NCBI GenBank assembly: GCA_029851415.1
Contig: CM056742.1
Span: forward strand, 60,956,454-61,020,453
DNA from: Eretmocerus hayati
Lineage: Eukaryota; Arthropoda; Insecta; Hymenoptera; Aphelinidae
DNA: 64,000 bases
Direction: 5' to 3'
Below are positions 22,119 to 33,399 of the stretch, one piece after another (within the stretch, counting starts at the first letter, position 1; each line of letters begins with the position of its first letter). The notes beneath the pieces are model-generated. The model searched no databases, was not told the origin of the DNA, and saw only the letters and a list, made by a program, of their open reading frames with translations. Position numbers and translations under genes: made by a program.

Positions 22119-23992
22119 TTTTTCCCTTCCTGCGTCTATATGCGGCTCTTGCCCCCTGGGACGCAGTGCAGTTGCTGGCCCCAGATCTGTGGTCAGATTT
22201 GGACCCAATCACCGCACAGCTTGGGCATTTTGGTTTTCCCTTACAAGTCGCAGCAAGATGCCCTGGTTCGCCGCATTGGAAGCAGAGCTCTGGTTTTCGT
22301 TCCTCTGCCCTCTCTTTCTTGCACCCCGAGGCCTTGTGGCCGTACTCTAAGCAGTTATAGCACCGTGGAATGCCACCCTTCTCGCGGATCCTGACTTGGC
22401 CCCATCCAACCTTGGGCTCCTTCCAGTCGAGAAGATGGTGGGCCAGTCTCGTTGCGATCGAGACAACAGCAGTTTGGGTGCCACGGTAGCTACTCCGGAT
22501 GGACTTGACTACAACGGCTCCCTTTTCGTTCTCTGGAAGGGCCTTCGCGCGGTCATCCAGCAATGTTAACATCGTAGTCGACTCCAAGCACCTCGAGGGT
22601 CGTACTGTTCGCTAGACAGTGGACAGCTCCTTCTTGCCTGACGACTGTTGCCAAGGCTGCCTTGACGGTGGCGACATCGGTGCCCTTCTTTGGTTCAAGA
22701 AGGGCTTGGCCTTCTTGGGTCTTGCGGATGCCCGTGTCCTTACAGCCCACTTCTTCATCGAGGTCATCCGTTCTTATCCTGCGCAGCATGTCCGCGTAGG
22801 TTAGCCCACCTTTGTTGCTCGTGACGAGGACGGCCTCGGGCTTTCCCCTTCCTGGCTTCATCTTCGCCTCTTCCCCAACAGTGCCATTTGTTCTACAGCT
22901 CTTCTTCTCCCTGTTCGCGTTCCTTTTTTGACACCACTCCCTTCCAAGGCTCATTCTTCTCAGGCCGATTGGGCGTTGATGTCGAGCGCGGTATTCCGGA
23001 ACCTCCCGGTGAAGATCCCTATCGCGTCCCCTTCGTACCGCACTGTTGCCCCGGTCGCGATTCCGGTTTCCCTGTCCCACTTCTCTGGAAGCCACTACCC
23101 GACGCGGCCGGTTTTCTGTGGTCGGAGGCTGCACATTCCTCTTCGCTATCAGGGTCTTTTCCGTTTCGAGGAGCGATGTCTCGAAAGCAGCCCGCTTCGC
23201 CTTGTCTGTCGCGAGTAAGCCTTTGAGCACGTGGCCTATCTTCTTGAGCTCTTCGATATTACCCTTGGTCCCTTCTGGATTGCTGGAAACGGACTCGGCT
23301 ATTCCTATAACCAAATTGAAGTGCTCGAGGAGGAAATATGTCTTCTCCTCCGTCTCTTCCTGGCACGTTTCCAGGTCTTCCCATTCCCCCACGAGATCGC
23401 CTGCCTCGTTTCCACTCCTCTGTCGTCCTGCATCTCTGGTTGAAGGGATGTGGTCAATCTCCATCCCATCAGGCACCTCATTGTGCACTCCCCTCTTGAG
23501 CAAACCGTTTCCAGGAGTCAGGATTGTTTTGTTCTCCTGGGAACCAATAGTAGTGTCGGGGTCGCTCGAGCCTGGGCTCAAGTTCACGGCGTCATCAACC
23601 TCGTTCCTGGGTTGCGTGATCTGGATCCTAATTGCGGGGTTGGTCTTCAGCAACTTCTCTGCCGCCTCTCGTGCTTCTGCAGCAACCTTTGCGTTCATTC
23701 CTCGTTGGCTCGGAAATGTGAGCTTTGATTGTTCGAGCACTCGCTTCTCTGCTCCGTCACTCGGGCCCTCTCTCTTCCTAGTAGGGGTTAGCTCAGCTTC
23801 TCCATGGTGTAAGTTTTCCTCTCCCACTCCTTCCACCTGCAGCGTATTTTCATCGCTTGTAGCTGTACGCGTGATTCCACCAGCCAAGTGTGCCACTGGT
23901 GGCGCGTTTTGCATCGTTGCCCCCCCCCCCCCAAGATCCGAATAGGCCCCCGCTATACTTGGGGAATTCTTGCCGCCAATGCTGGACATCAT
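22111..23992 (-). pseudogene. ORF1 of E2, decayed, full length
   Basis: Starts MMSSIGGKNSPSIAG at 23992 and ends at the TAG at 22111. The first 479 codons are open to 22553, and a frame change near 22560-22590 leads into the zinc-knuckle tail (CYNCLEYGHKASGC, CFQCGEPGHLAATC). The middle frame appears shifted relative to E1 between about 22870 and 23110, so the 479-codon frame is probably a chance composite. N-terminal residues 1-290 are low-complexity and acidic, with no recognised domain. Confidence 0.8.
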
Positions 23993-24257
23993 CTTCTTTC
24001 TTCTTTTTTTCCAGGGCCTGGAATCGCATGCTGGCCGACCCCGGACCAGACCAGCACGGATGTGATGTTCTGTGTGATGCGTGTTCTGTATAATGTTGGT
24101 ATGTCTTTGTCATGTTTGAGCAGGCATAAGTATGGTGCATGTAGGGTGTAGTGTGTGTAAGTGTGAGTTGAGGACTCGGGTCTGGAGGGGCGCCACGGCC
24201 TCAAGCTCCAAGTGCAGCCCGAAGGTCACCCTCAAAGCACCCTACGGGGTCTCTCTA

Positions 24258-25523
24258 TTTTTTTTTTTTTTTTTTTTTTTTTAAGGTGGTTAGAGGGCAA
24301 AATCTGCCTCAGGATCCCTCGGATCCGTCCCCAGACACCGGACTGGTTCAGCTTACGCGGACTACGCATAGCCCACGCAGGCCATACCAGGCGGGACACG
24401 GGTTTGGGTGGGGCCCGCCGAGAGGTGGGCCCGGCCGTGTAATATCCCTCTCCCCTTGACGCCCGATACCTAGGGCATCGGGCAATCAAGAAGGAGATCT
24501 CAGCCCGGAACCGCGTGAGCATTACTTCAGGATGAGCGGCATGTCTCGCGCTCGATTGCGAGCGTTCCTCTTCTCCATCTCCTCTCTTCGGCCTTTTGTC
24601 GGCATCTTCTACCTTCATTCCTCATTATTCCCTCTCTTTCTTCTTTCTTCTCTCTTCTCTCTTCTCTCTTCTTTCTTCTCTCTTCTTTCTTCTTTCTTCC
24701 CTATTCAGTGCATCAGATTCCTCCTGGAATCATTTGGGCCTCTTCTGTTTCAATCGGCAGAGTCACTGTGATTCGCCTGCTTCGAGGCGCCTTACTTCCC
24801 TCTCTTCCTCCTCTTTGCGAGTCATCACCAGCTTGATGTATCCGGTGAGTCTATCCCATGTCTCCTGGTTGCGGAGCAAGCACGGGACGAGATTCTCGGG
24901 TGTCAGTTGAGCACCTAGCCATTCATCCAGCTCGGCGCGCTCTCTCCGGGTGTCGCTGCACTTGAACAGGGCATGTTCGGCGTCATCCCATTCGTCCCCG
25001 CATGACTGACATGCTGGGGTCGTCCTCTTCTTGAACCTGGTTAGATAGGAACCGAAGCAACCATGATCGCTCAGTGCCTGCGTCGTCCAGTAGTCCATCT
25101 CTCCGTGGGTGCGTTCCGCCCACTTGGCTACGTCACGGATCAGCCGGTGCGTCCATCTGCCGTTCGCAAATGGCGAATCCCACTCAGTTTGCCAATGCTC
25201 AAGGGTGGTTTCCTTCTCGTTGTCGTGGATAATCTCCTTCATCGTCGGAGTGAGTACTCGTTCGGCTCCGATCACTTTCTGGCGGTCCCAGATCCTCACT
25301 CGCTCCGCGACGAGCAAGTGGATGGGCGGTGTACTCGCCAATACGTAAGCCGCATCTCCTGACACGGTGCGGTAGGCACGGATACTTCTCAGGGCCACTC
25401 TCCGGTGGACAGGCCCCATCTTCTTCTCGATGGTGGTCTTCTCTACTCTCTTTCCCCACACGGGTGCACCGTAGAGCATGATAGAGGTGCTGACGGTGTT
25501 GAGAAGTGCGCGCCTCTTTTCCT
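24258..25523 (-). mobile_element. E3: 5'-truncated R1-type copy
   Basis: Keeps the 3' UTR and the ORF2 C-terminus only. Its poly(A) (24258-24282) is separated from the 5' end of E2 by TCTCTCTA. Its truncation point at 25523 corresponds to about residue 750 of E1 ORF2 and is followed by GG and a (TC)n tract leading to E4. An internal (TTCTC)n expansion sits at about 24640-24700 in the 3' UTR. Confidence 0.9.
24763..25523 (-). CDS. ORF2 C-terminal fragment of E3
   Basis: Open C-terminal portion of R1-type ORF2, about 250 codons, ending at the same stop context as E1 and carrying the CQSCGDEWDDAEHALFKC finger. It has no endonuclease or RT catalytic core and cannot act on its own. Very close to E1 in sequence, so it is a recent insertion. 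Confidence 0.8.
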
Positions 25524-25525
25524 GG

Positions 25526-25564
25526 TCTCTCTCTCTCTTTCTCTATCTCTCTCTCTCTCTCTCT
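25526..25564. repeat. (TC)n tract between E3 and E4
   Basis: About 39 bp of imperfect TC running into a 19-base T-run (the poly(A) of E4). On the element strand the order is E4-poly(A)-(GA)n-truncated E3. Confidence 0.9.
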
Positions 25565-27700
25565 TTTTTTTTTTTTTTTTTTTATGGTGGTTAGAGGGCA
25601 AAATCTGCCTCAGGATCCCTCGGATCCGTCCCCAGACACCGGACTGGTTCAGCTTACGCGGACTACGCATAGCCCACGCAGGCCATACCAGGCGGGACAT
25701 GGGTTTGGGTGGGGCCCACCGAGAGGTGGGCCCGGCCGTGTAATATCCCTCTCCCCTCGATGTCCGATACCTAGGGCATCGGGCAATCAAGAAGGAGATC
25801 CACCTGCATCTACCATCTCATCCCGAAACCGCGTGAGCATTACTTCAGGATGAGCGGCATGTCTCGCGCTCGATTGCGAACGTTCCTCTTCTCCATCTTC
25901 TCTCTTCGGCCACTTGTCGGCATCTTCTATCTTCACTCTTCACTGTTCCCTCTCTTTCTTCTTTCTTCTCTCTTCTTTCTTCTTTCTTCCCTCTTCAGTG
26001 CATCAGATTCCTCCTGGAATCATTTGGGCCTCTTCTGTTTCAATCGGCAGAGTCACTGTGATTCGCCTGCTTCGAGGCGCCTTACTTCCCTCTCTTTCTC
26101 CTCTTTGTGGGTCATCACCAGCTTGATGTATCCGGTGAGTCTATCCCATGTCTCCTGGTTGCGGAGTGAGTACGGGACGAGATTCTCAGGTGTTAGTTGA
26201 GCACCCAGCCATTCATCCAGCTCGGCGCGCTCTCTCCGGGTGTCGCTGCACTTGAACAGGGCATGTTCGGCGTCATCCCATTCGTCCCCGCATGACTGAC
26301 ATGCTGGGGTCGTCCTCTTCTTGAACCTGGTTAGATAGGAACTGAAGCAACCATGATCGCTCAGTGCCTGCGTCGTCCAGTAGTCCATCTCTCCGTGGGT
26401 GCGTTCCGCTCACTTGGCTACGCCAATACGTAAGCCGCATCTCCTGACACAGTGCGGTAGGCACGGATACTCCTCAGGGCCGCTCTTCGGTGGACAGGCC
26501 CCATTCTCTTCTCGATGATGGTCTTCTCTACCCTCTTCCCCCACACGGGTGCACCGTACAGCATGATGGAGGTAGTGACGGTGTTGAGAGGTGCGCGCCT
26601 CTTTTCCTTGGGTCCTCCGATATTCGGCATAAGCCGCTGGAGCGCCGCACCGACCTTGCTCGCCTTCTGGGCGGCTTTCTGGATGTGCTTCTTGAACGAC
26701 CACTTGTCGTCGAGCCATACACCGAGGTATTTCAGCTCTGTCTTCCGTGGAATCTCTTGCCCGTTGATATAAAACCGGGGTAAGTCAAACTTCCTACGCC
26801 TTGTGACCACGATTGCTCCGCACTTCTTGACAGCGAGCTCCAGAAGCCTGCTAATCATCCACTCGTAGACTCGGGCTAGCGCTTCGTTCGCGCGTCTACC
26901 CAAGAGTTCCTCGTTGTCAGCCCATACTATGAGTCCCGCGTCGTCCGCGAAAGCCACTATTATCACTCCTTCTGGCAGTTCGATAGACAGTAAGCTGTCA
27001 TACTGGGTGTTCCAGTTGAACGGCCCGGAGACCGATCCCTGTCCGATTCCGGCGGACAGTACCCGAATCTCTTGTCCCTCGTCGGTGTCGTACACGAGGG
27101 TCCTGTTCCGCAGGTAGTCACTCGTGATGGCTAGTAGATAGGGGGGCACTTTACCTGCTTGGGATTGATAGACTCGCTCCCAGCTCGCGCAGTTGAATGC
27201 GTTCTTTATGTCCAACGCAATGATGGCACAGAATCCTCCTCTTCCTTGGTATGGGTTCCCTACCGACGCTTGAACCCGTTCTTGGACCGCCTCGATCGCG
27301 TGCACAGTGCTCCGTCCCTTCCGGAACCCGAACTGCATTGGTGATAGCCCACCGCCTTCTTCGTAGGCTTTTTCCACCCTGTTGAGCACCATCCTCTCGT
27401 ACATTTTCCCGATATTGTCGAGCATGCTGAGAGGGCGTTGACCTCCTTGACCCTTAGGTATCAGGACCAGCTTCTGGCGTTTCCACTTGTCCGGGAAAGT
27501 TCCCGCGCTCAGACAGATGTTGAAGAGGTCGAGGAGTAGATCTGGCTTGTATTTGAAGACCAGTTTCAGAGCCTCGTTTGGGATGCCATCCAGGCCAGGG
27601 GCCTTGCCGTTCGGCATTCTCTTCGCCGCTATGAGTAGCTCTTGCATAGTGAAGAGCGGGATGGGGTCTTCGCTCTCCATAGGGAATGTAACTCTGGGTT
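25565..27700 (-). mobile_element. E4: 5'-truncated R1-type copy with internal deletion
   Basis: Extends from its poly(A) at 25565-25583 to 27700, truncated at about residue 400 of ORF2 and followed directly by (TC)n. Relative to E1, about 206 bp are missing at 26419/26420 (E1 about 8844-9049). The deletion joins ORF2 out of frame between the RT thumb region and the C-terminal part. Otherwise nearly identical to E1. Confidence 0.9.
26053..27700 (-). pseudogene. ORF2 of E4 (RT without endonuclease)
   Basis: Contains the RT core (VAFADDAGLIVWADNEELLG) in a 420-codon open stretch at 26418-27680, and the C-terminal finger in a separate frame at 26053-26388. The roughly 206-bp deletion near 26420 separates them. 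The N-terminal 400 residues, including the endonuclease, are absent. Confidence 0.85.

Positions 27701-27726
<26 letters not shown>
27701..27726. repeat. (TC)n tract between E4 and E5
   Basis: About 26 bp of perfect TC running into an interrupted T-run that is the tail of E5. Same arrangement as at 25526-25583. Confidence 0.9.
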
Positions 27727-27731
<5 letters not shown>

Positions 27732-28120
27732 CTTTTTTTTTTTTTTTAAGGTGGTTAGAGGGCAAAATCTGCCTCAGGATCCCTCGGATCCGTCCCCAGA
27801 CACCGGACTGGTTCAGCTTACGCGGACTACGCATAGCCCACGCAGGCCATACCAGGCGGGACACGGGTTTGGGTGGGGCCCACCGAGAGGTGGGCCCGGC
27901 CGTGTAATATCCCTCTCCCCTCGGTGTCCGATACCTAGGGCATCGGGCAATCAAGAAGGAGATCCACCTGCATCTACCATCTCATCCCGGAACCGCGTGA
28001 GCATTACTTCAGGATGAGCGGCATGTCTCGCGCTCGATTGCGAGCGTTCCTCTTCTCCATCTTCTCTCTTCGGCCACTTGTCGGCATCTTCTATCTTCAT
28101 TCTTCATTGTTCCCTCTCTT

Positions 28121-28124
<4 letters not shown>
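27727..28124 (-). mobile_element. E5: 3' UTR fragment of the R1-type element
   Basis: Only about 400 bp: poly(A) plus most of the 3' UTR, truncated before ORF2. Its truncated end lies against the long (TC)n at 28125-28178. It is the most 5' member of the minus-strand stack. Confidence 0.88.

Positions 28125-28178
<54 letters not shown>
28125..28178. repeat. (TC)n microsatellite, right edge of the R1 array
   Basis: About 54 bp of perfect TC followed by unique sequence. With the shorter (CT)n at 18602-18616 it brackets E2-E5, which suggests all four copies entered one ancestral microsatellite. Confidence 0.9.
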
Positions 28179-28181
<3 letters not shown>

Positions 28182-28420
28182 TTCAACTGTCTTCTCCTCC
28201 TCTCCTGCCGTCGCTGTGATGATGATAGTTATAACATTGTATCCATTATCATATGAATATATTTGGCCTAGGAGAGAGAGAGACGGTAGATGTATTATAC
28301 CGTCACACCCCTTCCTTTGGCTCTGGGCAGCCATCGGCGTACCAGCTCTGATTCAAGAGAAGTAGATGTGATTTCTCAAAAATCGGGTGGGGAATTAATA
28401 TTATGTCATACGACCATTCA

Positions 28421-28843
28421 TCCATACTCAATGATGTTAAATTTCTAAATCAGCATTTGGAGGACTGATTTTCATTTCTCTATTCTTGACCTCGGATTTG
28501 GAGCCATTTCTAATGAGATATTATCGAACGGGGTTTGATCGTCGAGATGTTAATCAAAGAAAAAATGCACTTGAATGACACCGTGAGAAAAATGCCTAGA
28601 CCCAGGATTGAACTGGGAACCTTCTCCTCACTGAGAAGATGCTCCACCATCGAGCTATTGAGGGCCCGGCGGATCTTTCTCTCGACGTCACTCATATACA
28701 TTAGCCCCATTATTTCAGCCACGGCGCGGAATTCAAATCACACTCATCGAATTCGAATTGTCCTCTTATATGAATCAATGATGTTAAATTTGTGAATCGG
28801 CATTGGAGGACTGATTTTCTCTTCTCTATCCTCTATCTATAAG
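28421..28843. repeat. Short direct repeats around a tRNA-like segment
   Basis: A block with TCAATGATGTTAAATTT and GGAGGACTGATTTTC occurs at about 28428-28480 and again at 28767-28825. It brackets roughly 290 bp that include the tRNA-like sequence at 28594-28667. The function of the duplication is unknown. Confidence 0.55.
28594..28667 (-). other. tRNA-like sequence (probable pseudogene or SINE head)
   Basis: On the minus strand it has a good D arm (GCTCGATGGTGGAGC), a 5-bp anticodon stem TCTTC/GGAGA with loop TCAGTGA, a 5-nt variable loop and a perfect T arm (CCCAG, loop TTCAATC, CTGGG). The acceptor stem pairs at only about four of seven positions, and position 33 is C rather than U. This argues against a working tRNA. 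A- and B-box-like sequences are present. Confidence 0.5.
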
Positions 28844-28844
28844 A

Positions 28845-29895
28845 TGCTCACCGTCTTCCCCTTCTTGGGTCAGCACGGCTTCCAAGCTATAGGCGGATGC
28901 ATCGGTCTGTATGGCGAACATCTTCGAAAAATCAGGTCTAGCGAGCACTGGGGCGCTCGTCAAGGACTGTTTTAGTTTGCCGAACGTTTCCTGTTGGGCT
29001 CCACTCCATGACTATGGCGTATCTTTTCGGAGAAGCTTCAGTAACGGTACTTTTATTTCGGCGTCGTGGTTGATAAATCTTGAGTACCACGTCACCATCC
29101 CCAGGAACGATCGCAATTGTCGCAGGTTTCTTGGCGGAAGAAATTCCCGTACGGGCGTTATTTTCTCGGGATCCGGGCGGAGGCATTCAGAGTCCAAGAG
29201 AAAGCCGAGATAATTCACCTAGCCACAGCAAATTTGACATTTTTCCGGATTTATCTGGAGTCCGGCATTTACAAGTCGCTCCAACACTATCTTCAGGTAT
29301 TTCTCGTGGGCTTCATACGTGTCTTTTGCTATAATAATATCATCTAAATACACAAAAACAAAAGGCTCTAGCTCAGGACCTAGGATTTCATCGATCATGC
29401 GCTGCCAGGTCGCGGGGGCGTTACAGAGCCTGAAGGGCATGACACACCAGCACCAGGAGCCAACGCCCGGTAGGCTGAAACAGGTACACTCCTGGCACTC
29501 CTCCGCTACCGGAATATGATGATACGCGCTTTTCAAGTCTATTTTTGACAGGTACTCCGCCTTCCGCAACTTATCCAAGATGGAGTCCATGTTGGGAAGG
29601 GGGTACGTGTCCGATTTTGGTCTTTTTATTCAAACCGATAGTCGATACAGAAACGGTAGGTACCGTCTGATTTCCCGATCATTACTGGAGCACTGCTCCA
29701 AGGACTTTGACATGGGCGGATACGTCTGAGACCGTACATGGCTTTGACCTCCTCCCTAGCAATCTCGAGCATCTTGGGAGAGAGGCGTCGCGGATGGTCG
29801 CGGACAGGAGTGAAATCTATCAGTTCCATTTTGTGAACCCCAAGATTTGTTCGTCCGACTTCGCCCGCAGCCTTGATGGTCGTCTCACGCACCAC
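28845..29895 (-). pseudogene. Gypsy pol: reverse transcriptase and start of RNase H
   Basis: RT motifs in order: PCQSPWSSAPVMIGKSDGTY and FCIDYR (29626-29895), LSKIDLKSAYHHIPV and FVYLDDIIIAKD with the catalytic YLDD (29219-29590), then NYLGFLLDS and LRQLRSFLGMVTWYSRFI (29012-29218). The reading continues into FAIQTDASAYSLEA, the first RNase H strand, before the element ends near 28845. A frame break lies between FCIDYR and the IDLKSAY segment at about 29600-29630, and a stop lies at 29219. Confidence 0.85.
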
Positions 29896-30059
29896 CTCTT
29901 CCAGGTGGGCTTCACCCCCCTCTCCTACTACGACCAGTCCCGCACACTCGGCGTATATTCAGTTTTTGGTTCTTCTCTTCGGCGTCCTACGAAATTTCGG
30001 TAGTCTCCTTGGAGTACTCTTCATTGCCCATCGGCATTTCAAGAGTCAGATTTCCACGC

Positions 30060-30509
30060 CTACATGACGTCCATTCCGAGGACCATGTCGTACGACGTAT
30101 CGTGTACCGCTTCCATCACAATGGTTCGGGAATGTCCATAAATTTCCATACTCATCTTTAACAGTCCCAATGCTTGGGTGACGTTCTTGCCCACGGCTCC
30201 TCTAAACTCGCTTTGCTTGTGAAAAATACGTTTCTCACAAAATTTGGCGATTTTTGTCCCGACGAAGGAGACTTGCGCTCCGGGGTCATACAACGCCACG
30301 AATGACTTTTCTCCCAAGATGACCTCGACAAAGATACGAGGTGCGGCTTGTGCGGCGGGTCCATCTGCAATTTCTTCGTGACTCCAAGTCTCCACTTTTG
30401 CCCTGATGGCGTCGACTGGGGCGTCCCCCGTTCGAGTTTCCTCTAGGCTTGGTGTGTCGGCGACCGCTGCTTCTTCGTGGCATGGTGTTTTCAGGTCGAT
30501 TTTAGGCAC
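30060..30509 (-). pseudogene. Gypsy aspartic protease domain
   Basis: Retroviral-type protease fold: a strand IFVEVILGEKSFVALYDPGA with the active-site position, then SYDMVLGMDVM near the end. The active-site triplet reads D-P-G instead of D-T-G or D-S-G. This could be a single T-to-C change in a serine codon or a feature of the lineage. The segment before it is low-complexity gag-pol linker. Confidence 0.7.
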
Positions 30510-30946
30510 GTCGGTGAGGTGATCAGTCTCACGTTGTCCCTATTTTTTCCCGTCCACTCCTCTATCCACCTCGTCAGCGTCGCTTTTTCTCGTTCTCAGT
30601 GGGTGTTTGCGTATGGCACCCATCGCTGGAGTCATCACTACTTCGTGCCATTCCCTTGGTGGAGGCAAATTCAAGTCAGATTCGGCGGGATTTGCTGCAT
30701 GATTCCCCTCGGCGTACAGGTCAGGCGTTTCTTCATCGTCGTCGCTAGTAGTCCAGTTGCTCGCTACCAGTCGAGATGGATATAAGTTACCAATCTCGCT
30801 GTCGACCCCCCTCCCTCGGCTGCGAGGGGACCTGCATCAAGCATCACCGGTGCTCCATCGCATTCGCTCTTCACTTCGAATTTTGGGGAGCAGGAGGGGT
30901 TTTCCCCCTGATCCCCCTCGCGCCCATTCTCGGAGTACTCCAACTT

Positions 30947-33376
30947 TCATTTACAATCTGGACATGTCTCAACTGAATACCCAGCCTTGCCGCAACCTTG
31001 GCATTCCTCGTTTCCTTTTGGACATTCGTGCGGAGAGTGCCCCTCAGCGTGGCAAATATAACATTGCCGAGTCGGACACTCGCGCGAGAGATGTCCAGTT
31101 TCACTGCAGTTGAAGCACGCCCCCCGTGTTAACTGTTCCTGACGTTTCTGCATACTCTCAGCGCTCGCAGGCCTCGTATTTTTCTGCATTCCAGACGCCC
31201 CTGGCATATACCGGTAGGATGGATATCCCCACGGATAGCCCCATGGTCCCGCTTGTGGTGCTGGTGGGGTCGGCGGCGGAGGTGCGGAAGGTGTGGGCGC
31301 TGGAGGGCTGGCGGGTTTGGTGGCGCTGGTCGTCACTGCAGCGGTCTCCACGGCTTTACCTGCACTCGTCCCATTCTCATTCTTCTCACCTCCCCTTCTT
31401 CCCCTTCCCTTGCCTTTCTGGCCGCCATTGGCGTTGGCGGGGTTCGCTGGGGTGGTGGCCGGCGGCGGCTTAGACTCCGGTACCTTCGCTTCGGGTCTAT
31501 TCCTAATCGTCAATCCAGCGACCTGCCCGGTGGCATCTTCCAACTCGGTGGCAGCCAATTCCTTTGGAGCGCTACCCAAGCCTTGGTAGGCCGCCTCCGG
31601 AATGAGAAATTTGTCCTGCGATGGCGGAGCTATATATCGCGTGTCCCACTCCAACTGTTTCTCAAACTTCTTGCCATAGTATTGAATCTCCGTCAGCGTT
31701 CTTACGTCCTTAGTTTCTAAATATCGGCGGGCTTCCAGTTCCAGATTGCGTATCACGATATCAAAAACTACTTCCTCGCTCGGCGGATGCTTGAAGCGCC
31801 CTACGATGAGGCAGATACAAGTGAGATACGGTGCGATTTGTTCGTTTTTCCCCTGCGTACGGCGATATAACTCTTCCATCCAATCCTGATGGTCTACGTG
31901 CCCGACATACTGATCGCGAAACGCTTGCTTGAAATCCCTCCAGGTCGCGATTTCCTACGGTGAGTACGATACCACGTGCGCGCCCGATTGGTCAATATGC
32001 TCGGCATGGCTGCTAAGACCTCCGCGTCGGATAGGTCGATCGCTTCCATGCATTTTTTCACGGAGGCTAGACACCCTCCAGCCTTATCTTTACGGCCTTT
32101 TGGTTCCCCATCGAACGAAATCTTCCAGCTAGGGAACGTCTTCATCACTTGTACAATGCGCTCCGACTTCTTCTGCTCTTTCAAAACTACTCCTCTGCCC
32201 TTGGAGCGGGACTTCCTCGTCACCAGTGTCTCCATCTCCCATTCGTCGCTGCTGGAGAACCAGTCACGTCGGGCGCTTTGATCTTTGGCCTGGGAGTGGC
32301 GGATTCGGGGCGGAGCTTGCTCCTGCATCGGAGCTTCTTGCGTAGGGCCTGGCTGCGCTGACTCGCCATGCATTGGCAGTGTAGTTCTCACCTGTTCTCG
32401 GCAATCTTCACGTGGGCGCTGGCGAGTCGCGCCAGCATAGGCTCTTTGCGATGTCTCCTGAATCCTGGCGCCTACCGGCGTCTGAATAATGGGTGGAACT
32501 TGCGTGTTCGAAGGCACCGGGTCGGTGGTCTGGCTACCACGCAGGCCCTGCAACCGGTCACGTTTTCGGCGGATGTACTCAGTGTTGTCACCCGAGCTGT
32601 CGTTAGTCCTTCCCGCTGTCGTCCTCTGGTCTCGTTCTATCTCCGAATCTCTTACTTCTCGTATCGAAGCCGTAGAAGTAGCATTCGGGGGCATGAACGG
32701 AGGCAGGAACGGTGGAATGCCACAGCCTCCCATCGCGGTTGGGTTTGGCAAAGTCGCGTTAGCCCATCCGGCGAAGGGCGTGTTCTGGCACGTTTGGCGG
32801 AAAGATCTGGCAGCGGCAATCAAATTCTGATATCCGACGGGCATCACGTAACCCGGTGTAGCTATTGACCCGTGTGAGCTAGTTACAGTTGCGGTCACGG
32901 AAGTGCTGGCCATGGTTGTCACATTCGCACTTTGTGTGACCCCAGTAGACGACATAACGACCACGGAGTCCTCCAGTTCGTACTCGAATTCTGCTTCCGG
33001 TTCGCTGTCGTCACCAAGTTCCATCTATCTCTCGTGTCGCTCGCCTAGCCGCTGGCGAGAGTGGACTGGGTTCCTTCGGGAGCTCATCGACCGCGGCGTC
33101 CCACGGAACATTTTCGTTAGGGTTGATTGTCGAGAGGTCGTAGCGTAGCAAACGAATTCTCGTCACCTTAAGAGTCCCTTCTAGATTGAGCTTCGCTCCG
33201 CTTAGGCGGGTCATAACCTCTTTATCACTGAGGTTCGCAACTAGCTTGGCTGCGCCTACGTATCGCGGGTCTTTTCCGAGTATTACGGCAATCTCCGGTG
33301 TAATCGTCATCTTCCTCCGTTGACCCTCCGATGGGATCGACGTCGTTGGTTTCTTACCGACTATTTTGCTGCCCAC
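30947..33376 (-). pseudogene. Gypsy gag with three zinc knuckles, frame-broken
   Basis: The N-terminal part (33011-33376) contains TLKVTRIRLLRYDL. The middle (31894-33024) is Thr/Ser/Pro-rich, then enters the retrotransposon gag domain (SWKISFDGEP, ILTNRARTWYRTHRR). The next frame (30947-31879) continues with MEELYRRTQGKNEQIAPYL and VIRNLELEARRYL. It has a proline-rich linker and three CCHC knuckles: CFNCSETGHLSREC, CYICHAEGHSPHEC and CQGCGKAGYSVETC. The frame changes near 33015 and 31890-31950 are most simply mutations. Confidence 0.8.
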
Positions 33377-33399
33377 GCGATGACGCTTAACTTGTCGCG

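Larger units (their letters stand above)
18617..24249 (-). mobile_element. E2: near full-length R1-type element, decayed
   Basis: At about 5.63 kb this is the only copy that keeps both ends. On the minus strand it runs from CCCCGTAGG (24249) through a 5' UTR of about 250 bp, ORF1, ORF2 and a 3' UTR of about 0.45 kb to a short A-tract at 18617-18621. It defines the family structure against which E0, E1, E3, E4 and E5 can be measured. Both ORFs have frameshifts and stops, and divergence from E1/E3/E4 is visibly greater than among those three, so it is the oldest member. Confidence 0.9.

Noticed and set aside
23046..23945. 299-codon plus-strand frame opposite ORF1 of E2
   Set aside because: Antisense shadow rich in Ser/Pro/Arg without domain similarity. 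The minus strand matches E0/E1.
24212..24442. Plus-strand frame starting in 5' UTR and poly(T)
   Set aside because: It translates the junction of two retrotransposon copies through a T-run; a chance frame.
28594..28667. Functional tRNA gene
   Set aside because: T and D arms are good, but the acceptor stem pairs at about four of seven positions and position 33 is not U.
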